Shown: piece by piece, positions 8,999-17,906 of the stretch
Numbering within the stretch: position 1 is the stretch's first letter
How the letters are laid out: every line of letters begins with the position of its first letter
NCBI RefSeq assembly: GCF_002287135.1
Contig: NZ_NESU01000006.1
Span: 38,566-102,565, forward strand
Length of the DNA: 64,000 nt
Source of the DNA: Helicobacter sp. TUL
Lineage (GTDB): Bacteria; Campylobacterota; Campylobacteria; Campylobacterales; Helicobacteraceae
Reading direction: 5' to 3'
Translations under genes and position numbers: made by a program
The notes under the pieces: model-generated
Databases searched by the model: none
What the model was told of the DNA's origin: nothing
The model's input: only the letters and a program-made list of their open reading frames with translations

Positions 8999-9980
8999 TT
9001 TTGAGTTGTCGCAAGCGCTGTGCTTTTTGCTCCAAAAGATTACTAAATTGTGAATCTTCAATCACAAGACTATCATAAAGCGTTGGTTTCGGAGATTCGT
9101 TGTGTTTGGCTATTGGGTATCTATCAAGTAGGGTATTAGAGTTACCCATAAGCACGACATAGCGATACCCATTTGTTTCGAGTGTGAGAATCTTATTTTT
9201 AGAATCTACGCGTTTTTGGGCGATGATTTTTATTGTTGGATCAAATGGATTAAGCTCAAAGTGTGTATTTTTTGTGGATTTTGGATCTAGATATGATGAA
9301 AAGGGCTGCGTGTTTTTACGCAAGGTATTTCGTGTCCATAATAAAATCACAAGGAGAAGCACCATAATCCCGACTAAAGCACCATAACGCCAAGGATCTA
9401 GATCCCCATTTTTGCCAAGCTCCAAGGTTTGTGTAGAATCTTTTTCATTAGGATTTTGTTGAGATTGTTTGGTGTTGTCTTGTAGCGAGATTTGATGAGA
9501 TTGTGTTGTGCTAGCAAAATTCGCATCATTAGGCTTTGGAAGTGTGGCGATATTTTGAGAAATTTCAGAATCCCCTTGTGTGGTAGGAATATTGAGTGAT
9601 TTATTCATCAAAAGTTCCAAATGCGAGGGTTTGGCTTTGAGAAACGTAACCTTAAAGGTTTGCCCTGCCTTGCTTACTTCGACATCAATTTGTGTCGGAT
9701 CACCCACGCCTAGCACATACAGATCATTATTAATGTTAAAAATTTGTATCTCACTTACAAGCGACCCACTTATACGCTTATTTTGCACTTGTGCGGTAAT
9801 ATTTGTAAAAATTACCCCCTTATATTCATCTTTGGTTGTGATTTGAGGTGTGGAATCATAGGGCATATCCAAATATAACAGAACTTCATTGCTTTCTTTA
9901 CCTGTGTGTATATCTATCTTTTGTGCTTGTATAGCAAAAACAAAGCTTAAGCTACACACAAATCCTATGAGATAACGCAT
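8982..9980 (-). CDS. Secreted/anchored protein of unknown function, downstream of fliN
   Basis: 332 residues. A signal peptide (MRYLIGFVCSLSFVFAIQA) is followed by a beta-rich domain of about 100 residues, a Thr/Gln/Asn-rich stretch, one membrane helix (GALVGIMVLLLVILLW, about 205-220) and a C-terminal tail. The helix follows a periplasmic first half, so the tail probably lies in the cytoplasm. I do not recognise a named family. A gene of similar kind sits next to fliN in H. pylori. It starts 3 bases after fliN ends and overlaps the TonB-like gene, so all three are probably translated together. Confidence 0.7.
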   Translation of the reverse strand: MRYLIGFVCSLSFVFAIQAQKIDIHTGKESNEVLLYLDMPYDSTPQITTKDEYKGVIFTNITAQVQNKRISGSLVSEIQIFNINNDLYVLGVGDPTQIDVEVSKAGQTFKVTFLKAKPSHLELLMNKSLNIPTTQGDSEISQNIATLPKPNDANFASTTQSHQISLQDNTKQSQQNPNEKDSTQTLELGKNGDLDPWRYGALVGIMVLLLVILLWTRNTLRKNTQPFSSYLDPKSTKNTHFELNPFDPTIKIIAQKRVDSKNKILTLETNGYRYVVLMGNSNTLLDRYPIAKHNESPKPTLYDSLVIEDSQFSNLLEQKAQRLRQLKNDQNI

Positions 9981-9983
9981 AAT

Positions 9984-10337
9984 TTAGACTTTCTCGCGTG
10001 TGAGATAATATACAATCGCATTAGAATCTAAAATCTCATTGATACGGATAGCAAGGTTTTTTTCATAGACCATAACCTCGCCTTTTCCTATCACACGACC
10101 ATTGACAAATGTTTCAATGCTTTCACCAGCGGGCTTACCCAAGTCAATAATCGATCCTTTTTCAAAGCGTAAAATCTCATTGAGTGGAAGTTTTGTAGAT
10201 CCCAATTCAGCTTCAAAAAGCACTTCCATATCTAATAATCCATTGTAGTTTTGCATCATATCTTCAAGATATGTTGCTAGTTCTATTTCTTTTGGCGTGT
10301 GGATTCGTTGTTTATCGAGGATAGATTCACCACCCAT
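9984..10337 (-). CDS. fliN: Flagellar motor switch protein FliN
   Basis: 117 residues. The C-terminal 80 form the SpoA domain, with LPLNEILRFEKGSIIDLGK, VNGRVIGKGEVMVYEKNLAI and RINEI, the standard FliN signature. FliN builds the bottom of the cytoplasmic C-ring and takes part in switching and export. The N-terminal 35 residues are a less conserved lead. ATG with ribosome-binding site AAGGAGTGAATA. It sits between a CheX-like gene and an anchored protein of unknown function. Confidence 0.92.
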   Translation of the reverse strand: MGGESILDKQRIHTPKEIELATYLEDMMQNYNGLLDMEVLFEAELGSTKLPLNEILRFEKGSIIDLGKPAGESIETFVNGRVIGKGEVMVYEKNLAIRINEILDSNAIVYYLTREKV

Positions 10338-10360
10338 TATTCACTCCTTATTGAGATTTG

Positions 10361-10777
10361 CTAGTTTTTAGCTATATTTCTTACATAAATTCCGCAATGC
10401 CCTCTACCTAATTTAAAGTGCAAGCCACTATCATAGTCTTTTATGAGTTTGTGTCCTAAATAGCTAGGCACAGATATACTAAAGCTTGCATTACCCTTAG
10501 CAAGCATTTTGGCATGTCCTACGATAAGATTTGCGAGTTCTTTTGCCATATCTTCTAGGGTTTCTTTGTTTGGATCATTATCTTGGAGCATTGCTTTTGC
10601 TACGATTTTTAAAAATGCCTTATCAAAGAGCAAAAACACATCTTTGTCCGGAGTAGAGCCTTTGAGCATACTAATTTTTGTGAGATATCCCTTTTTGATT
10701 GGTAAGAGAGAATCTTTTGGGAGCTTATTGATGCTTTGTTGCACCACTTCTATGAAACTTTGGTGAATGACATCCAT
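10361..10777 (-). CDS. CheX-like chemotaxis phosphatase domain protein
   Basis: 138 residues. The central helix reads ELANLIVGHAKMLA, matching the E-x-x-N helix by which CheX/CheC phosphatases reach the phosphoryl group of CheY. The remainder (VFLLFDKAFLKIVAKAM, FSISVPSYLG) fits the CheX fold. It precedes fliN by 23 bases, which supports a part at the motor switch, where phospho-CheY acts. Activity is inferred, not shown. Strong ribosome-binding site (AAGGAGGTC) before the ATG. Confidence 0.7.
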   Translation of the reverse strand: MDVIHQSFIEVVQQSINKLPKDSLLPIKKGYLTKISMLKGSTPDKDVFLLFDKAFLKIVAKAMLQDNDPNKETLEDMAKELANLIVGHAKMLAKGNASFSISVPSYLGHKLIKDYDSGLHFKLGRGHCGIYVRNIAKN

Positions 10778-10825
10778 GGAGACCTCCTTGTATGCTAAAA
10801 TTTTCCCATTATAGGCATTTTTTGC

Positions 10826-11491
10826 TTATTTTGGCTTAAAATTTTGTGTGCTTTTGCATAAATGTTGCACAAAGCATTCTTGACATAAGGGTTTTTGTGC
10901 CTTGCAAATATAGCGCCCAAAGAGCACAAAGGCTTGATGGAGCGTGGATAGATGATCTTTAAAAGCCTTGGTGAGATCAGATTCTGTTTGCAAGGCAGTG
11001 CTAGAGCTACTTAACCCCAATCTATGAGAAGTGCGAAATACATGCGTATCTACCGCCATAAAATTTGCCTCAAAAAATTCTATCAATACGACATTTGCGG
11101 TTTTTTGTCCCACGCCAGCAAGAGTTTTTAATGCTTCTTGTGTGGTGGGAATTTCCCCATTATATTCTTGCATGACTTGGGTTGCCATTTTTTTGAGATT
11201 TGCTGCTTTGTTATTAAAAAATGAAATGGATTTTATGTATTCTTTGATTTCTTCTAGTGGGGCATTGGCTAGGGATTTGACATCGGGGTATTGTGCAAAA
11301 AGCGCAGGAGTTACGAGATTAACCCGTTTATCTGTGCATTGAGCCGAAAGCATTACGCACACAAGGAGTTCGTATATGTTGTTGTAGCGTAATTCTGTTT
11401 TGGCATTAGCGTAGTGCTCTAAAAAAAGAGATTTTATCTCACTAATTTGTGTCTTTGTAGCTTTTTTTGGTTTTTGTGGCATTTGTGGCAT
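10826..11491 (-). CDS. nth: Endonuclease III
   Basis: About 221 residues. Nth is a glycosylase/AP lyase that removes oxidised pyrimidines. The helix-hairpin-helix reads LAGVGQKTANVVLIEFF with the catalytic Lys; the catalytic Asp is in MAVDTHVFR; the C-terminal 4Fe-4S loop has the exact C-x6-C-x2-C-x5-C spacing (CKAQKPLCQECFVQHLC). Start set at 11491, five bases after AAGGA; the frame is open to 11527 but has no ribosome-binding site there. Head of the minus-strand run ending with the TonB-like gene, and divergent from dnaB. Confidence 0.93.
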   Translation of the reverse strand: MPQMPQKPKKATKTQISEIKSLFLEHYANAKTELRYNNIYELLVCVMLSAQCTDKRVNLVTPALFAQYPDVKSLANAPLEEIKEYIKSISFFNNKAANLKKMATQVMQEYNGEIPTTQEALKTLAGVGQKTANVVLIEFFEANFMAVDTHVFRTSHRLGLSSSSTALQTESDLTKAFKDHLSTLHQAFVLFGRYICKAQKPLCQECFVQHLCKSTQNFKPK

Positions 11492-11600
11492 TATGATCCT
11501 TAAGGTTGGTATCTTAAAAACTTGCATTATAATATTTTTTGGGACTTTTAGCTATAATTGGCGACTTTATTGTATTTTGTTTTAGGTGGGAGTGGAGTTT

Positions 11601-13022
11601 ATGGAGACGATTATTGCTATTGAGCGTGCGGTGCTTTCTTCGATTTTGTATGCACCAAGTATTTATGAAGAAGTTGCAGCAATTCTAAGTCCCAAAGATT
11701 TCTTATATCCTACACACAAAAATGTTTTTGAGGTTATGCGCGAGTGTGATGCGCTAAACCTCCCCCTTGATGCTCAAATCATCTTGCAGCGATCACAAGG
11801 CAAGGTGCGTGAAGATGAGATTGTTGAGATTGCTAGTGCAGATTCTATTGCTAATGTCGAGGCTTATGCCAAAGAAATTAAAGAATCTGCGCTCAAAAGA
11901 GAACTCCAAGAATTGGCAATGCTTTTGCGTGAAAAATCACTAGATTCACACTCTAGTGCGCAAGAGATTATGGAGGTTATTGAAAAACGCGTTAGTGATA
12001 TTGCACTAGGCAATACAAGCGGCAAGGGCTTTATCGATGCTCCGACACTTGCAAAAGAAACAATGCAATATCTTATAGATCTTAAAGAGCGTGGCAATGA
12101 GATTCTCACAGGTGTCACGACAGGATTCCATGAATTAAATGAGATTACAACAGGCTTTAATAGCGGTGATTTGATTATTATTGGTGCGCGTCCCTCTATG
12201 GGTAAAACAGCCTTTATGCTAAGTATTGCCCAAAGCATTTTAAATGCCGATGTTGGTGTAGCGATTTTTAGTTTAGAAATGCCCGCATTGCAGTTAATGA
12301 TACGCCTACTTAGCTCTCTTAGCTCTATTTCTATGCAAAACCTGCGTCGTGGTAATTTAAATGATAATGAGCTTGAGCAACTTAGTATGTATACGGATAT
12401 GATGATACACAAAAAGCTTTTTATCGATGATGGAAGTGTGCTTAATATCGCACAATTACGCTCCAAACTGCGAAAGCTTAAGCGTCAGCACCCAAGTGTT
12501 GGTATTGCGATGATTGATTATCTTCAGCTTATGGTAGGTGATAGAAATCAAGGCAAACAAATTGAAATTAGTGATATTTCTCGCGGGCTTAAGACATTAG
12601 CAAGAGAGTTAGAAATGCCTATAATCGCACTCTCACAGCTTAATCGTGAGCTTGAAAGACGCGATGATAAGCACCCAACGCTTTCAGATCTCCGAGATTC
12701 TGGAGCAATTGAGCAAGATGCGGATATGATTTTATTTTTGTATCGTGATGATGTGTATAAAAAACGCGCCGATAGAGAAAGAAAAGCGCGTTTAGAAAAA
12801 GAGGGTAAGGCAGCGGATTTTAAGGCAGAATATGTGGAGCGTGATGTAGAACCCGCAGAACTTATTGTTGCCAAAAACCGAAATGGTGAAACACGAACAA
12901 TCAAACTTCAATTTAGAAAGCGCTTTACGCGCTTTGAGAATCCAGAAACAACACAGCAAGAAGAGCAACATGACACAAAGCTTGATGTAGATGAAATAAA
13001 AAGCATTATTAGCCCTTATTAG
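11601..13022 (+). CDS. dnaB: Replicative DNA helicase DnaB
   Basis: About 473 residues. The N-terminal helical domain (ERAVLSSILYAPSIYEEVA) binds primase; the RecA-like C-terminal half shows Walker A (GARPSMGKTAF), Walker B (GIAMIDYLQLM) and the DnaB motif LSQLNRELERRDDKHPTLSD with SGAIEQDAD. It opens the fork as a hexamer. The ATG at 11601 is preferred over the in-frame GTG at 11586 because GTGGGAG, a fitting ribosome-binding site, covers that GTG. Divergent from nth with about 110 bases between. Confidence 0.95.
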   Translation: METIIAIERAVLSSILYAPSIYEEVAAILSPKDFLYPTHKNVFEVMRECDALNLPLDAQIILQRSQGKVREDEIVEIASADSIANVEAYAKEIKESALKRELQELAMLLREKSLDSHSSAQEIMEVIEKRVSDIALGNTSGKGFIDAPTLAKETMQYLIDLKERGNEILTGVTTGFHELNEITTGFNSGDLIIIGARPSMGKTAFMLSIAQSILNADVGVAIFSLEMPALQLMIRLLSSLSSISMQNLRRGNLNDNELEQLSMYTDMMIHKKLFIDDGSVLNIAQLRSKLRKLKRQHPSVGIAMIDYLQLMVGDRNQGKQIEISDISRGLKTLARELEMPIIALSQLNRELERRDDKHPTLSDLRDSGAIEQDADMILFLYRDDVYKKRADRERKARLEKEGKAADFKAEYVERDVEPAELIVAKNRNGETRTIKLQFRKRFTRFENPETTQQEEQHDTKLDVDEIKSIISPY

Positions 13023-13138
13023 GAGTATTTAGGGTTTTGTAGATTCTATAGGTTTTGGAATATTGTAAAAGTTTAAGCACCTTTAGTGTAGAATGGCTTT
13101 TATGTTTTTTAAGATTTTGTAAGGAGTAAGGAAGTTAT

Positions 13139-14248
13139 ATGAAAACAGCGCTTATTACAGGGATCACAGGGCAAGATGGTGCATATCTCGCGGAGTTTTT
13201 GCTTAAAAAGGGTTATGAGGTGCATGGGGTTAAGAGAAGAAGCTCCCTTTTTAATACCGATAGAATCGATCATCTCTATCAAGACCCTCATGTAGATAAT
13301 CGCAATTTTTTCTTACACTATGGGGATTTGACAGATTCTCTTAATCTCACACGCATTATCCAAGAAACCAAACCTGATGAAATCTATAATCTTGCAGCGA
13401 TGAGTCATGTGGCCGTGAGTTTTGAGACACCAGAATATACTGCAAATGCTGATGGCATAGGCACACTTAGAATCTTAGAGGCTGTTCGCTTATTGGGACT
13501 TGTAGAAAAAAGCAAGATTTATCAAGCTTCCACGAGCGAGCTATATGGACTTGTGCAAGAAGTCCCACAAAGTGAAAAAACACCATTTTATCCGCGTTCT
13601 CCATATGCGTGTGCTAAGCTTTATGCGTATTGGATCACGGTTAATTATCGCGAGGCATATAATATCTTTGCAAGTAATGGGATTTTATTTAACCACGAAA
13701 GCCCTATACGAGGGGAAACTTTTGTAACAAGAAAAATTACGCGTGCGGTGGCAAAAATCGCATTAGGATTGCAAGATAAACTTTATTTAGGGAATCTTAG
13801 CGCCAAACGCGATTGGGGACATGCCAAAGACTATGTGCGAATGATGTGGCTTATTTTGCAAGCACCAAAGCCAGAGGATTGGGTTATTGCTACAGGGGTA
13901 ACTACAGAAGTGAGAGAGTTTGTCAAAATGGCGTTTGCGGAGCTAGGCATAGAGATAGAATTCCGTGGTGAGGGCGTGCAAGAACGAGGGTATATCAAAG
14001 CATGTTTGGGGGATTTTAAGCTTGAAATTGGTAAAGAAGTCGTGAGCGTAGATGAGCGATATTTCCGCCCAACAGAAGTGGATTTACTGATTGGGGATGC
14101 GAGTAAGGCACGAGAAAAATTGGGTTGGGTGCCAGAATATGATTTGGCTGCATTGGTAAAAGATATGGTGCATAGCGATCTAAAGCTTATGCAAAAAGAC
14201 AAATACCTAAAAGACGGCGGTTATAGTATTTTTAGTTATTTTGAATAA
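13139..14248 (+). CDS. gmd: GDP-mannose 4,6-dehydratase
   Basis: 369 residues of the short-chain dehydrogenase fold. The NAD(P) loop is [17 protein letters not shown], the catalytic centre has STSELYG and [15 protein letters not shown] (Tyr and Lys), and [14 protein letters not shown] is typical of Gmd. Product: GDP-4-keto-6-deoxy-D-mannose, the precursor of GDP-L-fucose and other 6-deoxy sugars for surface glycans. The usual partner fcl/wcaG is not beside it, so the pathway must continue elsewhere. About 115 bases of leader with AAGGAGTAAGGAAG before the ATG. Confidence 0.95.
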   Translation: MKTALITGITGQDGAYLAEFLLKKGYEVHGVKRRSSLFNTDRIDHLYQDPHVDNRNFFLHYGDLTDSLNLTRIIQETKPDEIYNLAAMSHVAVSFETPEYTANADGIGTLRILEAVRLLGLVEKSKIYQASTSELYGLVQEVPQSEKTPFYPRSPYACAKLYAYWITVNYREAYNIFASNGILFNHESPIRGETFVTRKITRAVAKIALGLQDKLYLGNLSAKRDWGHAKDYVRMMWLILQAPKPEDWVIATGVTTEVREFVKMAFAELGIEIEFRGEGVQERGYIKACLGDFKLEIGKEVVSVDERYFRPTEVDLLIGDASKAREKLGWVPEYDLAALVKDMVHSDLKLMQKDKYLKDGGYSIFSYFE

Positions 14249-14308
14249 ATATTGTGAGCTAAATATAACACACAGAATCTCTTGAGGAGTTTTTGCTTGT
14301 GTTAGATT

Positions 14309-14875
14309 CTATGCAAAGTATTCTATAGGGATTTTTAGGACTACTTTTTTTGGTTGAGTAAGTAAGTCTGTAGTATTGGTTGTATCTTGCGCGTTTGTAT
14401 GGGATTGTATAGGATAGGTTAAACCCCCAGCATGCACATCTTGGGGAAAAAATATCCCCAAAATTCCGCTATGAAAAAAGAAACGATGGGGTGGGGTAAT
14501 TGGCTTGGCGTAGATAATAAGATCTTTAGATTCATCATATGGCGTAAGTGGAATAAAGTCTTTGATATAGCCTACCTCAAAGTATTCTGCTCCCTCTACA
14601 CATAGCTGAAAATCTACAAATTTTTTATGAGATTCATAAAATGCTTCCGTATGAGGCTTGAGAGGATATGTTTGCTCAATGGCACGTATATTTCCTCCCA
14701 ATTCATATGTAAATTCTACACGAGTATTTTCTGTTGTGCTCGCAAGTGCGTTAATGCGTTTATACACTACAGAATCTACTGTAAGTGCTTGTGTAAGATA
14801 GTTTTTTGCTTCTATAAGTGATGGATAGAGCGCAAAAAAAGATTCAAATTGCCTAAAATCCCCAACAAGTGCCAT
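14309..14875 (-). CDS. YhcH/YjgK/YiaL family protein (DUF386)
   Basis: 188 residues of a cupin-like family that includes EbgC and the sialic-acid anomerase YhcH/NanQ. Supporting pieces: KFVDFQLCVEGAEYFEVGY, GILGIFFPQDVHAGGL with metal-binding His, and the C-terminal VVLKIPIEYF. Family members open or rearrange sugar rings; the substrate here is unknown. An Asn/Thr-rich insert (SHTNAQDTTNTTDLL) precedes the last strand. It stands alone, convergent with gmd, with no sugar-breakdown genes near. Confidence 0.8.
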   Translation of the reverse strand: MALVGDFRQFESFFALYPSLIEAKNYLTQALTVDSVVYKRINALASTTENTRVEFTYELGGNIRAIEQTYPLKPHTEAFYESHKKFVDFQLCVEGAEYFEVGYIKDFIPLTPYDESKDLIIYAKPITPPHRFFFHSGILGIFFPQDVHAGGLTYPIQSHTNAQDTTNTTDLLTQPKKVVLKIPIEYFA

Positions 14876-14983
14876 ATGTAATTCCTTTTTGTTTATAATT
14901 ATAGCATGTTGTGTTTTATTGTATTAGGCAAAAGATAGTAAAATGCGACCTTTCTTGAAAGATTTTGTAATAAGGGTTGGCTT

Positions 14984-15703
14984 TTGTTGCGGTGTATGTT
15001 TGTATCATTATTGCTTGTAGCCACGCTGTATGCACAATCGAGTATAGATTATAGTAAATTACAATTACATTCAGATTCACAACAAAATGCATCGTATGTA
15101 GCCTTGAGTAGTGGTGTGTTATTGGTGGGTTCTATGGGTGGTGCAATAGTTTTATATCTCATGCCAGAGAGCGTGACAAATTGGAACAAGGAAGATATTC
15201 ATTATCTTGGTAGGAATTGGACGGATCGCATTTCAAATGCGCTTGTAGCTGATAGAGATGATTGGTTTTTAAACTGGATTACACATCCTTATTGGGGCAG
15301 TGTATATTATATGCAGCCTCGCAAGGCTGGGTATGGGTGGTTTGAGAGCGCATTATTTTCATTTGCAACAAGTGCATTGTTTTGGGAATTTGGCATTGAA
15401 GCCTTTGCAGAAGTGCCTAGTTGGCAGGATCTTATCGTTACTCCTGCTTTTGGTGCAATGCTTGGTGAAATGTTGTATCAAGCGAGTATGCATATTTATG
15501 CCAATGATCGCACCTTGCTTAATTCGCGATTTTTAGGAAATTTCGCCCTTGTCCTCATGGATCCTGTTGGTTCGTTTATCGAATTAATGAGGCTTGATGA
15601 GCATTTTGGGGTAGATAAAAATGTTTTTTATACGCGCCTTAGTCCTGTTCGCTCAAGGCAGGGAAGTAATGGCATGATGTTAAGTTTGCATTATGCGTTT
15701 TAA
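14984..15703 (+). CDS. DUF3943 family protein with signal peptide
   Basis: 239 residues. A signal peptide (FVSLLLVATLYAQ) leads into the DUF3943 domain, seen in NWTDRISNALVADRDDWFLN, WITHPYWGSVYYMQPRKAGY, FESALFSFATSALFWEFGIE and the closing MLSLHYAF. The family is thought to sit in the outer membrane or periplasm; its role is unknown. Start uncertain: TTG at 14984 has AAGGG at the right distance, while ATG at 14996 gives a cleaner signal peptide. Confidence 0.7.
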   Translation: MLRCMFVSLLLVATLYAQSSIDYSKLQLHSDSQQNASYVALSSGVLLVGSMGGAIVLYLMPESVTNWNKEDIHYLGRNWTDRISNALVADRDDWFLNWITHPYWGSVYYMQPRKAGYGWFESALFSFATSALFWEFGIEAFAEVPSWQDLIVTPAFGAMLGEMLYQASMHIYANDRTLLNSRFLGNFALVLMDPVGSFIELMRLDEHFGVDKNVFYTRLSPVRSRQGSNGMMLSLHYAF

Positions 15704-15727
15704 TATATTTTGATACAAAGGAAAAAT

Positions 15728-16330
15728 ATGCGTTTTGAAGTTTCACAAAAAGCTAAGCTCCCTACGAAATATGGAGTGTTTTGGATTCAAAGTTTTAAGG
15801 AATACGAGGAAGATTCTCATACACAACAAGCAGTATGTCCCAAAGAGCATTTAGTGGTATTTACACAACATCTTGGTGAGATTCCGTTGGTGCGTTTGCA
15901 TTCTGAATGTCTCACTGGCGATGTGTTTGGATCGCTAAAGTGTGATTGTGGCGAAGAATTGGCACATTCTATGCGAGCTATCCAAGCTCATAAGCAAGGT
16001 GGTATGCTTTTGTATTTGCGTCAAGAAGGTAGAGGCATAGGGCTTTTTAATAAGGTGAATGCCTATGCCCTGCAAGATAAAGGTTTAGATACAATTGAGG
16101 CAAATTTAGAGCTTGGGTTGCCTAGCGATTGTAGAAATTATGAGATTGTGGGAGCAATTTTTAAAACCTTTGGGATAGAAGAAATTGAGCTTTTAACAAA
16201 TAATCCTCTTAAAGTAGATTCTCTTGCGCAATATGCTAAGGTGAGTAGGCAAAGTATTATTGTTGGCTGCAATGAACACAATAAACAATACCTAGAGGTT
16301 AAAAAGAATAAAATGGGACATATGCTTTAG
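15728..16330 (+). CDS. ribA: GTP cyclohydrolase II
   Basis: About 200 residues. RibA opens GTP to start riboflavin synthesis. The zinc site is [17 protein letters not shown]; the substrate loop [20 protein letters not shown] and the closing [10 protein letters not shown] are standard. The ATG at 15728 sits behind CAAAGGA; the open frame begins at 15710 without support. In H. pylori ribA also neighbours moaD and moaE, so the block is conserved although moeA has entered between them here. Confidence 0.94.
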   Translation: MRFEVSQKAKLPTKYGVFWIQSFKEYEEDSHTQQAVCPKEHLVVFTQHLGEIPLVRLHSECLTGDVFGSLKCDCGEELAHSMRAIQAHKQGGMLLYLRQEGRGIGLFNKVNAYALQDKGLDTIEANLELGLPSDCRNYEIVGAIFKTFGIEEIELLTNNPLKVDSLAQYAKVSRQSIIVGCNEHNKQYLEVKKNKMGHML

Positions 16331-16404
16331 GGCTACTTTAATAATAGGCTTAAGATAAATAGCCTACAATACAACTCCCTAATATTTGCAAAAAAGGATA
16401 AGAT

Positions 16405-17661
16405 ATGCGCACGATGATTAGCTATGATGAAGCTGTGGAGATCTTGCGTAATATCCCTGTGCACACACTTCCTAGTCAAAAAGTTATTTTTACCCAAGCC
16501 CTTAATCGTTATCTTGCTCAAGATGTTTTTGCTTCCAAAAATGTCCCACCTTTTCCCACTTCTAGTATGGATGGTTATGCGATTTCTAGCGCTGATATAG
16601 AGATTTTACGCACAAAAGGATTAGCTATCCAAGCCACAAATAATGCCGGTATAGAACAAGAATTTACCATACAACCTGCTCATACTATCCGCACCTACAC
16701 AGGATCGCGTATGCCAAATGGTACAGATACAATCATTTTGCGTGAAGATATCACAGAAACGCAGGTGCAAGATACAATGTTTGTGCGCCTAAAAGATCCA
16801 ACACAGACTATCAAACCCACACAATGGGTGCGTCAGGTGGGTGAAAATTATACCAAAGGGCAGAAACTCTTAGAATCTGGCACACGTATCACACCTTTTG
16901 AGATAGGACTTCTTGCAGATCTTAATCAAGTGTTTGTGCAAGTCGTGCAGAAGCCTAAAGTTGGGATTTTAAGCATAGGCGATGAGATTCTTGAAGTGGG
17001 TGAAGAGAGCGATAGGACAAACGCATTACGCAGTGTTAATAATCACTTACTTAATGCACTTGTGGAAACTTTGGGAGGCGAGGGCATCTTATATCCAAAA
17101 GTTGGCGATGATAGAGATTCTATCCGCGCGCTTTATCGCCAAGCCTTAAAACAATGCGATATATTGCTTACCACAGGTGGTATGAGCGTGGGGGATTTTG
17201 ATTTTACCAAAGACATTATGGCTCAAGAAACAGAAATGATCTTTAAAGGTGTGCGATTAAAACCTGGTAAGCCTGTAGCATACGGAATCTACTCTAGCGG
17301 AGAGAAACAAACGCATGTCTTTGGATTGCCTGGTTATCCAAATTCTTGCGTAGCGACATTTTTGCTTTTTGCGCGGAAGATTCTTGCACGTTTGTGTGGC
17401 ACACAAGCAAGAGAGCTTATTTTGGAAGCGACTTTGCTTGATGAAGCGGTGCGCGTAGATTCGCGTATGGAATTTCGTGCGTGCGATGTGGAAGTGCGTG
17501 ATGGCAAATTGTATGCAAGTTTTGCAAGTAAAAAAACCTTGCAAAGCTCAATGATTGAGAATCTAGGTGCACACACGGCGTTTGCGATTTTGCAAGAGGG
17601 AGGCGAGAGCTTGCCAAAGGGTGCAGTTGTGCCATTATTAGTGTTTCGTGATTTTATATAA
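16405..17661 (+). CDS. moeA: Molybdopterin molybdenumtransferase MoeA
   Basis: 418 residues, complete. MoeA places molybdate into adenylated molybdopterin. Signatures: PPFPTSSMDGYAISSAD, the TYTGSRMPNGTDTII stretch, VGILSIGDEILEVGE, TTGGMSVGDFDFTKD and GLPGYPNSCVATF. First gene of the molybdenum cofactor run; moaD follows after about 20 bases. ATG with AAAAAGGATAAG before it. Confidence 0.95.
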   Translation: MRTMISYDEAVEILRNIPVHTLPSQKVIFTQALNRYLAQDVFASKNVPPFPTSSMDGYAISSADIEILRTKGLAIQATNNAGIEQEFTIQPAHTIRTYTGSRMPNGTDTIILREDITETQVQDTMFVRLKDPTQTIKPTQWVRQVGENYTKGQKLLESGTRITPFEIGLLADLNQVFVQVVQKPKVGILSIGDEILEVGEESDRTNALRSVNNHLLNALVETLGGEGILYPKVGDDRDSIRALYRQALKQCDILLTTGGMSVGDFDFTKDIMAQETEMIFKGVRLKPGKPVAYGIYSSGEKQTHVFGLPGYPNSCVATFLLFARKILARLCGTQARELILEATLLDEAVRVDSRMEFRACDVEVRDGKLYASFASKKTLQSSMIENLGAHTAFAILQEGGESLPKGAVVPLLVFRDFI

Positions 17662-17681
17662 TTTAGCATTAGGGGGAAATA

Positions 17682-17906
17682 ATGATACGCGTGGAGTTTT
17701 TAGGACCTTTAAGCACACAAGCGCCACTTGAATTAGAGGTGAAAAATATGCGAGAATTAAGGGAAGTTCTTGCCCAAAAACTAGAGCTTAGTAAATGGCT
17801 ACAAATCTGTGCTGTAGCAGTAAATGATGAGATTATCAAAGATGAAAATTTTGCGCTTAAAAGTGGCGATAAGATTCTGATTTTGCCTCCTGTGTGTGGT
17901 GGGTAA
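17682..17906 (+). CDS. moaD: Molybdopterin synthase sulfur carrier subunit
   Basis: 74 residues, a ubiquitin-like protein ending in the required Gly-Gly (LPPVCGG). The C-terminal glycine carries the thiocarboxylate that supplies dithiolene sulfur. Its TAA stop shares a base with the ATG of moaE, so both subunits of the synthase are made in step. Start at ATG after AGGGGGAAATA. Confidence 0.95.
   Translation: MIRVEFLGPLSTQAPLELEVKNMRELREVLAQKLELSKWLQICAVAVNDEIIKDENFALKSGDKILILPPVCGG

Noticed and set aside
11864..12466. A 200-residue minus-strand frame opposite dnaB
   Set aside because: Mirror of the dnaB coding sequence; Ser/Leu/Ile-rich and without family motifs.
16345..16366. Hairpin TAGGCT/AGCCTA between ribA and moeA as a terminator
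   Set aside because: Six-base stem, ten-base loop, no U run, and the genes on both sides face the same way with only 74 bases between them; could be chance.
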